NCBI GenBank assembly: GCA_022494885.1 | Contig: JAGVSM010001184.1 | Coordinates: 1-64,000, forward strand | From: Micrasema longulum | Taxonomy: Eukaryota; Arthropoda; Insecta; Trichoptera; Brachycentridae | DNA: 64,000 bases | Reading direction: 5' to 3' | Shown here: positions 1 through 11,319 of the stretch, one piece after another | Position numbering within the stretch: position 1 is the stretch's first letter | Layout: each line of letters opens with the position of its first letter | Position numbers and translations under genes: made by a program | Notes under the pieces: model-generated | Seen by the model: only the letters and a program-made list of their open reading frames with translations | What the model was told of the DNA's origin: nothing | Database searches by the model: none

Positions 1-360
1 TTATTTAAAAGTACAAAATATTTCTCTTATCAATTTTTTTTTTATCAGGATGTATTTATATTAGTTTCCTAAGTAGTAGTTTTAAATAATAATACATGTA
101 ATTTAAAAAAGAAAAATCTTCGTTTAGTGTTATTCAAAATTGTTTTAATCTTTTTATTAATATGTGTTGCTTTCTTACATTTTTTTTTACAGGTTCAAAA
201 TATTTCTATGCCCAAATATTAAATTTTGAAAATAGTATTTTTATAACTAGTAATATAATTTGTATCTTTTAACTGTGTATCTTTTTTTTTGACTCCATAA
301 TTTGTAAATAACTATTTAGTAATATTTTTTTTTAAATACTATATTTAACTTATTCCACTT

Positions 361-451
361 ACATGTTTGTATTTTATTATATGCAACTTATATGTAAAAG
401 ACGCTAAGTGCCATTTATTTCAATAAAATAAAATAAAATAAAAATAAAATT
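361..451 (+). repeat. Putative LINE 3' tail with (AAAAT)n
   Basis: An AT-rich stretch ends in a run of AAAAT units at about 423-449, preceded by a short GC-bearing segment (ACGCTAAGTGCC). This looks like the microsatellite tail of a non-LTR retrotransposon. There is no coding remnant upstream, so the family is unknown. The rest of 1-360 is T-rich with nothing I can identify. Confidence 0.3.
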
Positions 452-483
452 GCATTTCTTATTTTTTTACACTTATTTATTTA

Positions 484-560
484 TAAATTTGTATAAACCA
501 CTTAAACTGTTGACCGGTTTTAAACATACATCCTCATCATCAAGACTTGAACGAGAAGTT
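484..560 (-). repeat. PLE terminal remnant with degenerate hammerhead-like core
   Basis: On the minus strand a CTGANGA-like box (TTGATGA, 537-543) is followed by a short spacer and then AAAACCGGTCAACAG, where the GAAA box has become AAAA. Downstream comes AAGTGGTT, as in the other PLE-type ends in this window (25.9, 45.3 and 62.2 kb). It reads as an old solo Penelope-like terminus. Two core positions are changed, so activity is unlikely. Confidence 0.45.
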
Positions 561-681
561 TAATTTAAGAATTTCCTATGCCTATCCATAATATAAAAAC
601 ACAAAATACAAGGTAAAATGTATAAGACTTTATATAAACCTATTTAAATATACCAACATATTATATTATAATATGAGGTAA

Positions 682-895
682 GGTGGGTGCTATAGTAATT
701 GGACATGCCATAAAAATTGGACACTTTAAATACTATCTTCAAAAATAAGCAATCGTAAGAATTCATCTCCACCATAAGAAAACACTTTTTCAGTGTGTTC
801 CTTCTTTAAATGAACGTATTACGTTTACTTATTTTTGATAACTGTATTTAGAGTGTCCAATTTTTATAGCATGTCCAATTACTGTACCACCCACC
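682..895. mobile_element. MITE with ~50-bp terminal inverted repeats
   Basis: The left end begins GGTGGGTGCTATAG and the right end is its complement with a few mismatches. The similarity continues for about 50 bp, including AATTGGACATGC and AAAATTGGACAC. Total length is 214 bp with no coding capacity. This is a non-autonomous DNA transposon; I cannot assign a superfamily because no clear target duplication is visible. Confidence 0.8.
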
Positions 896-1193
896 CAATG
901 TCTGATTCTGAAAATGTACTAATAAGTTTATGATTTAGGTGGGTTCATTTCTTTCCTACTTATTGATACATGAATCTTCTTGCTATGCCATTTTAAGGCT
1001 TTTTATTCCCTTTCGCACGATATCTCATTTTCAAACTCTGCCGAGTAAGAGTAGAGAAAAAAATCAATCACTCTTGGTAAATTGACTGGTTTAATGAACC
1101 CACAAATCATTACTAATACCGATAATGATCGTGTTAAATGTCTTCCGTATAGATGATTAAATGAAACACTTTGGATATACCTACAATACATAC

Positions 1194-1975
1194 CAGGGGC
1201 GAACCGTGTTTAGAAGTGATTATGCGCAGCTTACCATTATATTTGACTGACCATAATAATGTTTTACTGTAACTTTATTTACAAAAAAACAAATAAATAA
1301 TTACTATTTGTTTTAAATCATTTCCATTGTTTTTTATTTTTCTCCTAATATAAATATTAATATTAATAAAGCGCGCCCAGCGACTGCGGTGAGCCAAGAA
1401 ACTAGCCGATTATTCCAGCTTATTTTTTAAAAGCATTCTATCTTTTGAATGTCTTAACCCGAGTGCGGGTTTTTTCTCCTAGATTAAACTTGCAGATTAC
1501 ACAAATTATTTGAAGATTCTTGATTTGGAAAACAGTATTTTAAACATTATTTCTCAAGGGCTATTTTTATTTGATATGATACTTTTGACATAATTACTTT
1601 TATGCTTCATATTGCAGGACATATGGCGCTCGACGCGGCCGTTTTTAACACTATTAATTTCTAGAACAATTCGGCCAGTTGACATTTCAATTGAATCCTT
1701 AATATCGACTAATTCATAGTGCTATTTTTTAATTTATTTTTTAATGAGTTATATATTAAAGTAATGGATACTATATCTATATAATATATCACGAGGTTAC
1801 GTCATTTGAGTTGATTTCATGGATGAGAGTTGTTGTATCACACAGAACCACAGAACCACAGAAAAATATCAATTTATAGTATATATTACTTACATTATAT
1901 TATGTACTTTCTATATATGTACAAATATATGCTTTTTTATAGCTTACCTGTAAATAAAATCACCATTCGCCACTG
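1194..1975. mobile_element. Non-autonomous hAT-like element with 8-bp target duplication
   Basis: The left end reads CAGGGGCGAACCGTG and the complement of the right end reads CAGTGGCGAATGGTG (12 of 15 identical). The element is flanked on both sides by ATACATAC (1186-1193 and 1976-1983), the 8-bp duplication size of hAT elements. The 782-bp interior has no transposase; it has a slightly GC-richer patch near 1370-1480. The CAG...CTG ends and 8-bp duplication support hAT; the source element is not in the window. Confidence 0.7.
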
Positions 1976-2257
1976 ATACATACCTATACTTAGGCGTAGA
2001 AATCATTTTAAAGTACTTGACACACATAATAATATAATACTAGCGAGATTGCATATCAGAAGGGTTTAATGAGCTGTGTAAAGCCCTTTTGTGAAGTGTC
2101 AACGCGACGCTTGACTTTAAAATATGACTAATGACAATATGAGAGAAAGTTAACATTTATATTACATTTTGAAGATTGGGCGAGTCGAGTATGGGAACCA
2201 AGAATGAAGTTTAAGGGGGCCGAGAGTAAGAAATGGTAACTGATAGACACAAAGCCT

Positions 2258-2343
2258 GTTTATTTACTTATTCATTTCAAATTACATTTGTATACATATT
2301 CACTAACATACAATGGCTTTTAAGGCTGTGCCCGTGTTAAGCC
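2258..2343 (-). repeat. LINE 3' end, minus strand
   Basis: On the minus strand, ACACGGGCACAGCC and AAAAGCCATTGTA are followed by an AATG/AATA-type tail. The same terminal sequence occurs on the plus strand at 53,290-53,376, so this is a shared LINE 3' terminus. No coding region is attached here. Confidence 0.55.
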
Positions 2344-2395
2344 ATAATAATTGACGATAACAAAATATAAAATAAAATCAAATAATTCATAATAA

Positions 2396-2650
2396 CATAT
2401 CGTCGGGATCGTGGGACAGCGACGGATGTGTAAAAAATGGGATATTGACATTCTTGTATATTTGTTATTGAATAAGTTACATAGTCTTTTTTTTCAGGTT
2501 TGAAAAAAAATATATATATGTAACTTACCCAAATATCAAATTGAATACTTTGCACTTATCAATTTGTGACAAATGTCAACAAAAAAAACCGCTCTTACGT
2601 TAAGTTGAAGAAAATCACATGCGTCGTAGTTCTACGATCCCGATGATATG
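2396..2650. mobile_element. MITE with ~35-bp inverted repeats
   Basis: Left CATATCGTCGGGATCGTGG and the complement of the right end CATATCATCGGGATCGTAG match over about 35 bp, including the inner GACGGATGTG/GACGCATGTG. The 255-bp element has no reading frame of note. Superfamily unassigned. Confidence 0.7.
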
Positions 2651-2762
2651 ATACAATATAAACATTTTTAAAAAAATCCAAATACAAGAAATAACATTAA
2701 ATACTTTTATAATACTAATTACATATGATACTATATTAAAAATAACAAATAAATTGAAAATA

Positions 2763-2914
2763 ATCATCATCATCCCCTTTCCACACGTAATGGTACATAG
2801 GGCACTGCATTGGTAAACCAATCACAGCGTATCTTGATCATTTTTTGTTATATGAAGGTATGATGATCAGTCATACGCTTCAGGTACCAGTACAGGGACT
2901 ATGAAATATTCTAG
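2763..2914 (-). repeat. 3' half of tRNA-derived SINE, minus strand
   Basis: This matches the body and 3' end of the SINE family seen complete at 24.3 kb: a (GAT)n tail, the GGAAAGGG block, ACCAATGCAGTGCCC, then CACGCTTCAGGTACC-type sequence and GAAATATTCTAG. The tRNA-like head is missing. The adjoining 2921-3245 is less AT-rich and unidentified. Confidence 0.7.
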
Positions 2915-2920
2915 CCAACC

Positions 2921-3800
2921 ACTACACTACGAGGTCGACTTATCCCCATTCGATTTCCTTATTCAGGAGTTTTACCTGAGAGTAGCCATCGAGTCGAAAA
3001 CGCTCGTCCAGGATTCTGCTTCTATTTCACAATCTTGCTCTCTCCGATGGCGCTTAAGCCCATACATATCAAGTTTCGGCCTCCTGCAAGTTTCGCCTTC
3101 AACTCTATCTGTCCACAGCCGCCGTCTTCCAATTCGCTACCCGGAGAAGTTCTATTTCAAACACAGAACTGTATTTATCGTCCGCCTAGACACGGAATGG
3201 ATGACAGCTTTTTTTCAATGTTTTATTAAATTTAAGTTTTGCTGAAGAAATAAGTGAGAAATGTGCCGTGCTGGTTTACTAAGTGATATCAAAGCTGGAG
3301 ATAATTTGTGTTACAGTAGTAGACCCCTAAAACCGCTGGTAATTCGATATGATTTCTAATGGTTCACCTGCTAATAAACAAGTTCAAGGCGCCGTACAAG
3401 AAATAACAAATCAAATAATATTATTTTAGTGTACGGACAGTAAGACAAATTTCACGCGGTCGTGACTTCCCAATCTGAATCTATATAGAAACGTGATACT
3501 CGCCCGTAGTGACTAGAGTATAATACCTACCTGTACTAGAACACTCTAGAGCAAGAGACTGCGGACCGCAGAGTGGCGAGCGGTCAAGTTCAATGCAGCG
3601 CGGCTATCATTCTGCCGTTGGAGATATTTACACAAGACCAAAACATTGCAACACTCGAGGAGAATGCGCTGAGTACCGCACGAAGACTACCAGACGCCAT
3701 TGTTGTACTTTTTAAGTTCAAAAACAGTACTAACTACACAAAAAAATACCAAAAGACAGCACCACCTGGTACAAATACCAATAAGTAAAACATCATTTTA
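2921..3800. other. Unassigned, moderately GC-rich single-copy DNA
   Basis: This region is noticeably less AT-rich than its surroundings, notably 2921-3235 and 3440-3730. Open frames of 60-114 codons exist on the plus strand, but none shows a domain, codon bias or splice context I can recognise, and the longest starts inside the flanking SINE. It could be a conserved non-coding segment or a decayed repeat. Confidence 0.3.
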
Positions 3801-5110
3801 TGTCAATATTTTTTTTTTCTCCGTAGGTTTTGTTCAGTAAACAATACTACTTAATTTAACTATAGAGTATACAAACATCACACTGTCAGCACTGAAATTA
3901 AAACTAAAAATTCAATATCCAACTTGACAGGTACTATAATACTAAATACGTGTATTTTCTAATTCACACTTCCCTTCATTATTCTCTCTACATGAATTTT
4001 CGTCATAATCTCGCCCCATTTACTACAAATTACTTATACATATATTTTTTCTTTTTATCTTATTTTTTTTTTTATTAATAAATTTCACAAAACTATGTTT
4101 TTTTATAAATTCTACACATATCTACTTTTACACATCTAGTAAATGTTATCACTGTAACTCTCCAAAAAAACAGACTAACTCTTGTGCTTGGAGAGTGAAT
4201 TTAATCATTTTATTTCTTTATTTTGTACAATTTGTGGAAATCTATTATTGGTTCTGAGCCTATTCAATATATGCAATATCATAGAATTATAACAGTCAAG
4301 AAACCGCGTACGCACATCAAACTGAAGACAATTACGCCGAGTTGTGTCGTTGTTAAGTGTCAAAATACTGCTGGGTTTAAAAGGGAATAGGATGGGATTA
4401 CATTTCATGTGTAAGTAGCGAATTCAAAAATAATATTATTTGAGAATTCGATTTTTTTACCGTCTGTCAGATTGTTAAATAAAACAAGGCGGACGTTTTG
4501 CTAGCATTGCCAGTGTAGTCGAATTTTTAACCCGGCTTTCTATTAATAAGTGTAATATTAAAATGTATTCATTTTACTTAATTACTAAATGATTATGTTA
4601 TGGTTTTTTACGTTTGCCTAATTAAAGTTACTGTTTTTTTCTTTATATTTTTTTATTTTATCTTTATAGAAATTTATTTTTTGCAAATGCAAATTTGATT
4701 CTACGCGCCTTCTGGTATATTATAATTCTATGCTCAATATTCATGTTAACTAAAAGTATGAAGAACTATTAGTTTCTTTTTTTTTCAAAACCTCTAAAAA
4801 ACAAGATAGTTGGTATTACCAATCAAGCAAAACCGCATCAAAGAAAAATTATAATAGTTCTTACGAGTAACATTCTTTCTTTTCGCTTTTATTTACTGGA
4901 AATAATTTAAGTGGTGATTGTGATTGAAAAAAATCACAATAATTTGACCAGTCCAAAGTTTTATTCCAAAAATCACGTTGTTTGTACACTTAGTAGTCCG
5001 TCAATAGGTAATAGGCGTAATCCAAAAAAATATATGCTGAAAGTCAAACAAAGCGACGAATCAGTTTAAAATCGCGCATCCATAGGCCGTTTTCACACTA
5101 AAACAGTAAA
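3800..5110. other. AT-rich DNA, nothing identified
   Basis: Long T and A runs with no repeat, gene or RNA that I can name. A minus-strand open frame at 4205-4408 has no convincing similarity to anything I know. Confidence 0.5.
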
Positions 5111-5114
5111 AATT

Positions 5115-5341
5115 CACCCGGCCGGATAAAATAACCTAGAATGGATTGACTTTTATCGTATCACAATATTTTTTTAAATATTTTTATTTATTAATTGACA
5201 GGTAAACGCACCAACTAACACACAATGAGGCCGACTAATCTGCACTTGATTTCCATTCGCAAAATTTTCATCCGCGAGTAGAAACTCAAGAAATAAAATT
5301 ATAAATAATGTCCACCCCCCCTATTTTTATCGGGCCGGGTG
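5115..5341. mobile_element. MITE with CACCCGGCC termini
   Basis: Left terminus CACCCGGCCGGATAAAATA and the complement of the right terminus CACCCGGCCCGATAAAAATA form inverted repeats of about 20 bp around an AT-rich 227-bp unit. No coding capacity and no certain target duplication. Confidence 0.6.
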
Positions 5342-5639
5342 CATCGTGACGTCACTCAATAAATGAGCCATTATTTTATATTTTTACCATAAAATACCTT
5401 TTTTAAAATAAATGGAATCAATAAGCCTGTGTTTCTAAACCTGTTTCAAATCTATTCACATACATTTCAAAATAACTTCAATCATTAGTCTTACGTTGAC
5501 CCTTAACATATTTGCATTCAATATTTAATTCCGCCGTGGTAAAGCCGTCAAATTCTATACATTGGTGATCAGTAAAAATATATAAAAGTGGGTTAATTAC
5601 GTTGTTTAAGAAAAGAAAACAATTAGTTTTAATACAAAC

Positions 5640-6010
5640 AGCGGACAATTGCGTTAATGATAATTTAATAGAGATTAACGCACAACGATTCGAGTGACTG
5701 GCATCTGTCGGCGAGCTTATTGAAGATTGAAGCCATCAACTCGCACCAGGCTAATGCGTGCCAAGGTCGCCGTGAAACGGAAGACACCTGAAAGTTGTAC
5801 AATGTGACTCCACAAGGAAGCAGTAACGGGTAACGGGCGAGCCTTAAGCGACATAACCAGGACCGGAAGGCCTAAATCCCGTCAACAATATACTTTAAAC
5901 GAGTGTCTGTAGTCGGTATCCGCGAGAGGCCGTTGGAGCGTGTAATGCCCCGTAATTCTGCATTGTTTCTAGAATAATGACATCGTCCCAGTAATGTGTA
6001 TTAATGAATC
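5640..6010. other. GC-richer non-repetitive island
   Basis: About 370 bp with near-balanced composition in an AT-rich setting, no long open frame and no resemblance to other sequence in the window. A regulatory element or non-coding exon is possible; the sequence alone does not decide. Confidence 0.3.
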
Positions 6011-6639
6011 GAATGAAATTTGTTGACGAAGAGCAAACCAATACGAAGCTTTTTACCGAATCGACACAGATACTACTTAGTTTCCTGTTTATTTAGTTAT
6101 ATATTACGTATTTAGTATACCGTGTGCACAAGCTAATAGTCAAGCAAATGTACAAAATATAATATGTAAAAATACATGTATACCTATATAAATTGTTTTA
6201 TTTTATTTTCATATTTCATTAAAATTATTATCGTCTATAATATGTGTGTTCTAAAGTGACGTCGATACAATTTGAGCTAACAATGAATGAGAGAAACCAA
6301 AAATTAATCGTTATGAAATTACAAATATTTTTATTTAAACACATTTTTTTAGATACATATATTGGCAAGCAACACATCCTCACACATACCCTATCACACA
6401 CGCACCTTTTTACACTTAATTACACGTAGGAACACTAAATTAAAACACTTATAGAACGGTTGCAGACATTCTGTCCAATACTTTACTATTTTCCAAATCC
6501 ACGATATCAAGTTTACCTGTAGCCGCTCGTCAATTCCACAATTTATAAAATTACTTATTATTGTTTTTACCCTATACCCTTTTTTGCTATAATATTCGAT
6601 TGCTCTTAAGTATTGGCAAATACGCATTCCATATATTTT

Positions 6640-7010
6640 TCTTATTTCTTCTTTTTTCGGGATAATTATGCTTGCCTAATTATTAATTTTACTGACATTA
6701 TTCTTTCTTGATTACCGTAACACTTTATTTACTTTGTTTGCTTTTCAGCATTTATTTTATATCTTAGGATTTATTGTTTATATGCTAGCTGTTTCTTGTT
6801 GTTTACCTTAATTATTATTTTTTTTCATTTACCTTGTATCACTTCTTTATTATACCTCTTCTAAGTTTTTCTAAAATCTAACTTTTCTAACTAATTTATC
6901 ATCTTTTTTCTGTTTATTTTGTGTTTTATTTTTAAGTATGTTAGCATGTATTTTATTCTTTTTTGTAAATGCCCCATGGGCGTTAACAAAATAAATAACA
7001 TAAATACACA
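6640..7010 (+). repeat. Possible LINE 3' untranslated end
   Basis: A T-rich, G-poor stretch ends in GCCCCATGGGCGTTAAC and an AATAAATAACATAAATAC tail, the composition typical of LINE 3' ends here. There is no coding remnant upstream. 6010-6640 holds nothing I can identify. Confidence 0.3.
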
Positions 7011-7164
7011 TCTATTTTCACATACCATTACTGTAAATAATACTTAGTGGAAAACATTTCATTGGTTTTAGTTTTGGTACTTGTTTTTTTAGTTTTTTTT
7101 TACTATTTATATTTATATTAATTTAACCTGTAAATCTGTTTGTATTCAAAATAAAAGAAAAATA

Positions 7165-7214
7165 TTATATTACCTATCGGTTTCAAAGAAACACAAGCTT
7201 CCTTATCAGGGTAA
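7165..7214 (-). repeat. PLE-type hammerhead-like motif, split by a LINE
   Basis: Minus strand: CTGATAA (7203-7209), spacer GGAAGC...TTTCTTT, then GAAACCGATAGGT ending near 7172. The CTG overlaps the 8-bp duplication CAGGGTAA (7207-7214) of the adjacent LINE, so the LINE inserted at the 5' edge of this core; the other flank lies at 10,281. The second core box is intact and the first differs at one invariant G. Confidence 0.5.
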
Positions 7215-7230
7215 CTAACTAACTAACTAA

Positions 7231-7965
7231 CCATCACGCCATTTCCCCAGAGGGGTAGGCAGAGAGGATAGAACGCCACACCACTCTGTCCTGGCACACT
7301 TCCTTTGCTTCCTTCACATTCATACATCTTCTCATGCACGCACGTCGATTATTCCGACTTTTCACATGACCACTTTCAAGAATTTGTTGCACTTGATCAT
7401 GCCATGTCTTTCTCGGCCTTCCTCGACTTCTACAACCAGACACATTCGCATCATAAATCTTTTTAGCCGTTTTTCCATCATTCATTCACTCCACATGACC
7501 GAACCATCGTAAAAGACCTTTCTTAATTTTGTCGATAATGCTTAACTCAGCCTTGCATTCTGCTCTAATTTCGACATTAGGGCACCTATCATACATTGTT
7601 TTTCCCCACATTCGTCTGAGGGATCGCATTTCAACAGCATTCAGTCTACTTTCGTCCCTTTTTTTTCCAACTCCATGCTTCGCTTCCATACATTAGGGTT
7701 GGTACCAGAACTCCATTATGAACTGCTAATTTAGCCTCTTGCGATAGACACTTATTTGCTACGACAGACTTTAAGGCACCATTAACTCTGTTACCGGCAC
7801 TAACCCTCCTTTCAATATCCTTGTCCATATTTCCATCTCTAGTAAACATACTACCCAGATATACAAATTCTTCGACCTGTTTCAAACTATCTCCATTTAC
7901 TAAATCTTACATTCAGTCATAGTTACATTTCTTTCAAAGACCATGACGTTCGACTTTTGCACATT
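7231..7965 (-). pseudogene. LINE RT thumb and C-terminal domain, fragmented
   Basis: Three frames together cover the C-terminus: VYLGSMFTRDG...VPTLMYGSEAW (7646-7885), DESRLNAVEMRSLRRMWG...LRWFGHVE (7486-7689) and GRPRKTWHDQV...CQDRVVWRS (7234-7485). Breaks are a frameshift near 7905, a slip in the run of eight A (plus-strand T 7659-7666) and a TGA at 7486-7488. The GRPRKTW block and the final DR.VWR motif are typical of RTE-like C-termini. The same C-terminus recurs at 27.2 kb. Confidence 0.8.
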
Positions 7966-7967
7966 CA

Positions 7968-9338
7968 TTAGCAAATCACTCTCCTTGCACACTTCGTAAA
8001 CCTTTGTACCAAGGATTGCAGTTCCTCTTCGCTGTCAGCTAGGAGGACTGCGTCATCGGCGTACAGAAGGCAACTGACAGTTAGATTACTCATTTTCGCT
8101 CCCACATCCATACTTTTCAATTCTTTCATACATTTATCCATGTATATGTTGAATAACCACGGTGACATTACACATCCCTGTTTGACTCCTTTAGGGATGT
8201 CAAACCAGGAAGTTAATGACCCATTTACCCTTACACACGCTACACTATCTTTGTACAAGGAAGCAATAGCGCGGACAAGGTTGTCACTCACTCCATACTC
8301 CGATAGAACCATCCATAATTTTTTCCTATCAACTCGATCAAATGTTTTTTGCAAATCAACAAAAGCGCAAAAAAGCTTCTGGTTTTTCGCCAAAAACTTT
8401 TCTGTCATATTGCGTAATGCAAATATTTGATCCATACATCCTCTACCATTCATAAATCCACTCTGTACATCCCATACTTTCTCCTTGGTCACGTTTCTTA
8501 CTCTTTCTATCAGTATTCTTCCATACATTTTGCCGACAGCGCTCAGAAGACTGATAGCTCTGTAATTCCCACACTCCACCTTAGAACCCTTTCCCTTGTA
8601 TAACGGCATAACAACTGCCCTCCTCCAATCAGGTGGAGTCCTTTCCTCCTTGAGACACAAGTTAAAAAGTTTATGTAGCCATGTGAGAATTAATTTGCCA
8701 CCTGACTTAATAAACTCTGCTGCAATACAGTCATACCCTTGCGCTTTACCATTCCGCATACATTTGACAACGCTGATAATTTCTTTCATACTAATCTGAC
8801 TTACCTCATCATTTGCGTTCAGACACACCTCGGATAATGTCGATACATCGGCACCGCCCGAGTTACCAGTGTGCGATTCATAAACTTCCTCAAAGTATTC
8901 CTTCCATCTCTCTTTTATTCCACTCTCACTAGTCACCATTTTTCCATCCTTATCTTTAACAACTGTCATGCCTCCGCTTTCACTGCTACTCCTGGAGTTT
9001 TTCACAGCTTTCCAGAAAACTTTAATGTTTTCATGGAAATTGTGTGTCATTTTCATTCCTTCTTCATCCTTCAATTTTTTCTTCCGTTCACATACACCCT
9101 GCTTAACCTTTTTCTTACTTTCACCATACACGCGTTTAGCCGATTCATATTCAATTGTATTCTTTTTTACAGCAAGCAAATTTATCCACGCATCCTTCTT
9201 TTCTTTAACGAGTTTTTTGACTTCGTCGTCCCACCACGCATCACCTTTCTTTCTCCCTAGCGTTGTCACACCGCACACTTCTTTCGCCGCCTCGCACATA
9301 CTTATTTTCAAACACTCCCACATATCATTTATACCCAT
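7968..9338 (-). pseudogene. LINE reverse transcriptase domain
   Basis: 456 codons continuing the endonuclease. The start holds a basic linker (DAWWDDEVKKLVKEKK), followed by RT motifs AQGYDCIAAEF, NYRAISLLS, QSGFMNGRGC, FVDLQKTFDRV, GVKQGCVMSP and the catalytic YADD at 8052-8063. All catalytic aspartates are present. It ends early at a frameshift just past the YADD/palm region (about 7990). Reverse transcriptase copies the element RNA at the nicked target. Confidence 0.9.
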
Positions 9339-9340
9339 AC

Positions 9341-10280
9341 ATTCTACATCTTTTCGTTCAGTCTGTGACTCACAGATCTTTCAAAATTATCTTTTATGTC
9401 AGCATTTTGCAGTTTTTCAACTTTGACTCTAGAAGGAGCCTGAACTTTGTTTGTTTGGGACCGCCATCCCTTAAACAGAATCACCCTTGAGACCACTAAA
9501 AAATGGTCTGATTCCATCTCGGCCCCTCTGTACACACGTGTGTCGACAGTTACAGGCTTCAATCTAGAGTCAATGATGACATAATCGATAATCGACCTTT
9601 CATTTCCTCTCTCCCATGTGTATTGGTGGATTCCTTTATGTTCGAAAAATGTATTTGATACAAAAAGGTTCCATTCCAGGCATACCTCTAGCAGTCTTTT
9701 CCCATTGTCATTCACTCTTGCATCCCCAAACATACCTAGAGCTGACTCCAGCCCATCTCTCCTTGTTCCCACCCAACCATTAAGATCTCCAGCCAAAACT
9801 ATCCTTTCGCTATCTTTTTTCCCATTCATCACATTCATTAGACTCGTCCAAAACTCGTCCTTCTCAGATTCACAGTCGGAGTTGACAGGAGCGTATCCTA
9901 TGATAACAAGCAATCTTGTCAGTCCGACCTTAAATCTGACAAACATGAGTCTCTCACTTACAAATTCATATTCATTCATGCCCTCTATCATTCTTGGCGA
10001 TAGAAACGCAGCAACACCCCGGCAAGCTCTGTCCGTCTCAGGGAGACCGGACCAGAGAACCAGAGTATCACCGTGCTCCATCGAACCACTCCCTTTCTTC
10101 CAAGTCTCAGAGACACACAATAAATCTATACATTTATTCTTCATTATATCACACAGTTCATTCATCTTATCAGTCATACGTCCTCTTACATTCCAAGTGG
10201 CAATTCTACATTCCTGAGAATTCCTCCTCTTTGCGCCCCCCCGAGAGAAGCGACCTGATGGGTTGCGAGCCTCATCGCGG
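9341..10280 (-). pseudogene. LINE endonuclease domain (APE-type)
   Basis: The frame is open from the 5' edge of the element and includes, upstream of the first ATG at 10,177, the classic IATWNVRG motif. Then come SETW, GYAPVNSD, the catalytic-loop GDLNGWVG, IIDYVIID and the SDH triad, in the order of apurinic-like endonucleases. These enzymes nick the target DNA to prime reverse transcription. The frame breaks near 9343, where a one-base lesion creates TAG; the next frame continues the protein without loss. The true start is therefore unlikely to be the 10,177 ATG. Confidence 0.85.
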
Positions 10281-10288
10281 CAGGGTAA

Positions 10289-11250
10289 AATTTATTATTT
10301 ATTTTTTATTCTTTATTCGGATGACCAACAGCTACATTTATCATATATTAAAAAAACAAAACAAATAACAAATCAATGCTAGGTTTTCACAAGTAGCACT
10401 ACGTAAGTTAAAATATATTCTCAAACATAAAATAACCAACGGTCTAAATCCAAAATAAAAAAAAAACTACAAAATTATTTCGCAAGCAAACACCGCATGT
10501 CGTTATTATTATTAGCAAATAAATCTATGATTAATGATTTTGTTACTACATTAAAATTACTAAAAATTCGCAATGAAAACACATTTTGCCTATTATTGGA
10601 AGAGACAAGAGGAGTATGAAGAAAAAGGTTATTTCTAAGATTTTTTTTATAGAGAGTGTAGATAGTAATTCAGGACAGTCAATTGAAACAGAAGCAATTT
10701 TTAATAGATAAATTATATCAGCTATTTTGCGACATTTTTGCAGAGGCAATAAAGAGAGTTTACATAGTAATTCAGGACAGTCAATCGAACCAGAAGCAAT
10801 TTTTTATAGAAAAATTATAATAGCTATTTCGTGACGTTTTTGCAGAGGTAATGGGTGATGTTTTTGCCTTTTTTGAATGTATTAATCGGATTAAAAATCA
10901 AATTTCAACCGGAAACACACGTACTTGACAAATTTATTTTCAATGCTTGATATTTATTAGTTTATACATACATTGTTACAAAAATGGCACAAAAACACTC
11001 TGGTAAATTCTGCCTGTACTAGGAGTAGGCTCAGTTTATGAAGTATCTGCACATTGTACATGAGATTTCATATTTGTGATGCATATTCCAAGTTGCTTCG
11101 CACTAATGTGCAGTAAATGATTTAGAGTGCTTTGCCATGCTAAACGACGTAGAGCTACGCATCACAAGCCAAGGGCACGTGAAGCCTTTTTTATGATGCT
11201 GTCAACATGGGTATCGAGAAGCAATTTACTATCGTGGCAGACACCTAAAC
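10289..11250 (-). pseudogene. Older 5'-truncated LINE, RT C-terminal remnant
   Basis: Minus-strand translation of about 11,120-11,250 gives GVCHDSKLLLDTHVDSIIKK and then ASRALGL, the post-palm region of Jockey/CR1-type reverse transcriptases, followed by many stops. The 3' end is an AATAAAGAATAAA-rich tail at 10,290-10,325. It lies directly beside the younger RTE-like LINE and next to the split hammerhead motif. Clade assignment is approximate. Confidence 0.6.
10651..10851. repeat. Direct tandem duplication, ~101-bp period
   Basis: Two consecutive copies share TAGTAATTCAGGACAGTCAA, AGAAGCAATTTTT and TTTTTGCAGAGG, with about 85-90% identity by eye. They lie in the 3' part of the older LINE, so this is probably a local duplication within that element. 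Confidence 0.8.
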
Positions 11251-11316
11251 AAAATTGTTTTATTTTTATTACAATAAATTACCACGAAGTTGGTGCTTCA
11301 AATATAAACTTTAAAA
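11251..11316 (+). repeat. Solo PLE terminal fragment
   Basis: AAATTGTTTTATTT, ACCACGAAGTTGGTGCTTC and AAATATAAACTTT match the distal part of the PLE-type terminus also present at 25.47, 27.7, 28.9 and 62.8 kb. The hammerhead part is absent here. It lies at the 5' edge of the older LINE. Confidence 0.6.
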
Positions 11317-11319
11317 TAC

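Larger units (their letters stand above)
7215..10280 (-). mobile_element. RTE-like non-LTR retrotransposon, near full length
   Basis: A single-cassette LINE of about 3.07 kb on the minus strand: APE-type endonuclease, reverse transcriptase, then a C-terminal domain, ending in a (GTTA)n tail at 7215-7231. A perfect 8-bp target duplication CAGGGTAA flanks it (7207-7214, 10,281-10,288). The length, one cassette and short tandem-repeat tail are typical of the RTE clade. Four or five frame lesions show the copy is dead but fairly young. Its 5' limit lies directly against the duplication, so it may be complete or slightly 5'-truncated. Confidence 0.85.

Noticed and set aside
2901..3245. 114-codon plus-strand gene
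   Set aside because: It begins inside a SINE, has no recognisable domain, and overlapping frames are equally long.
8140..10368. Plus-strand genes at 8140-10,368
   Set aside because: All are antisense shadows of the minus-strand LINE coding sequence.
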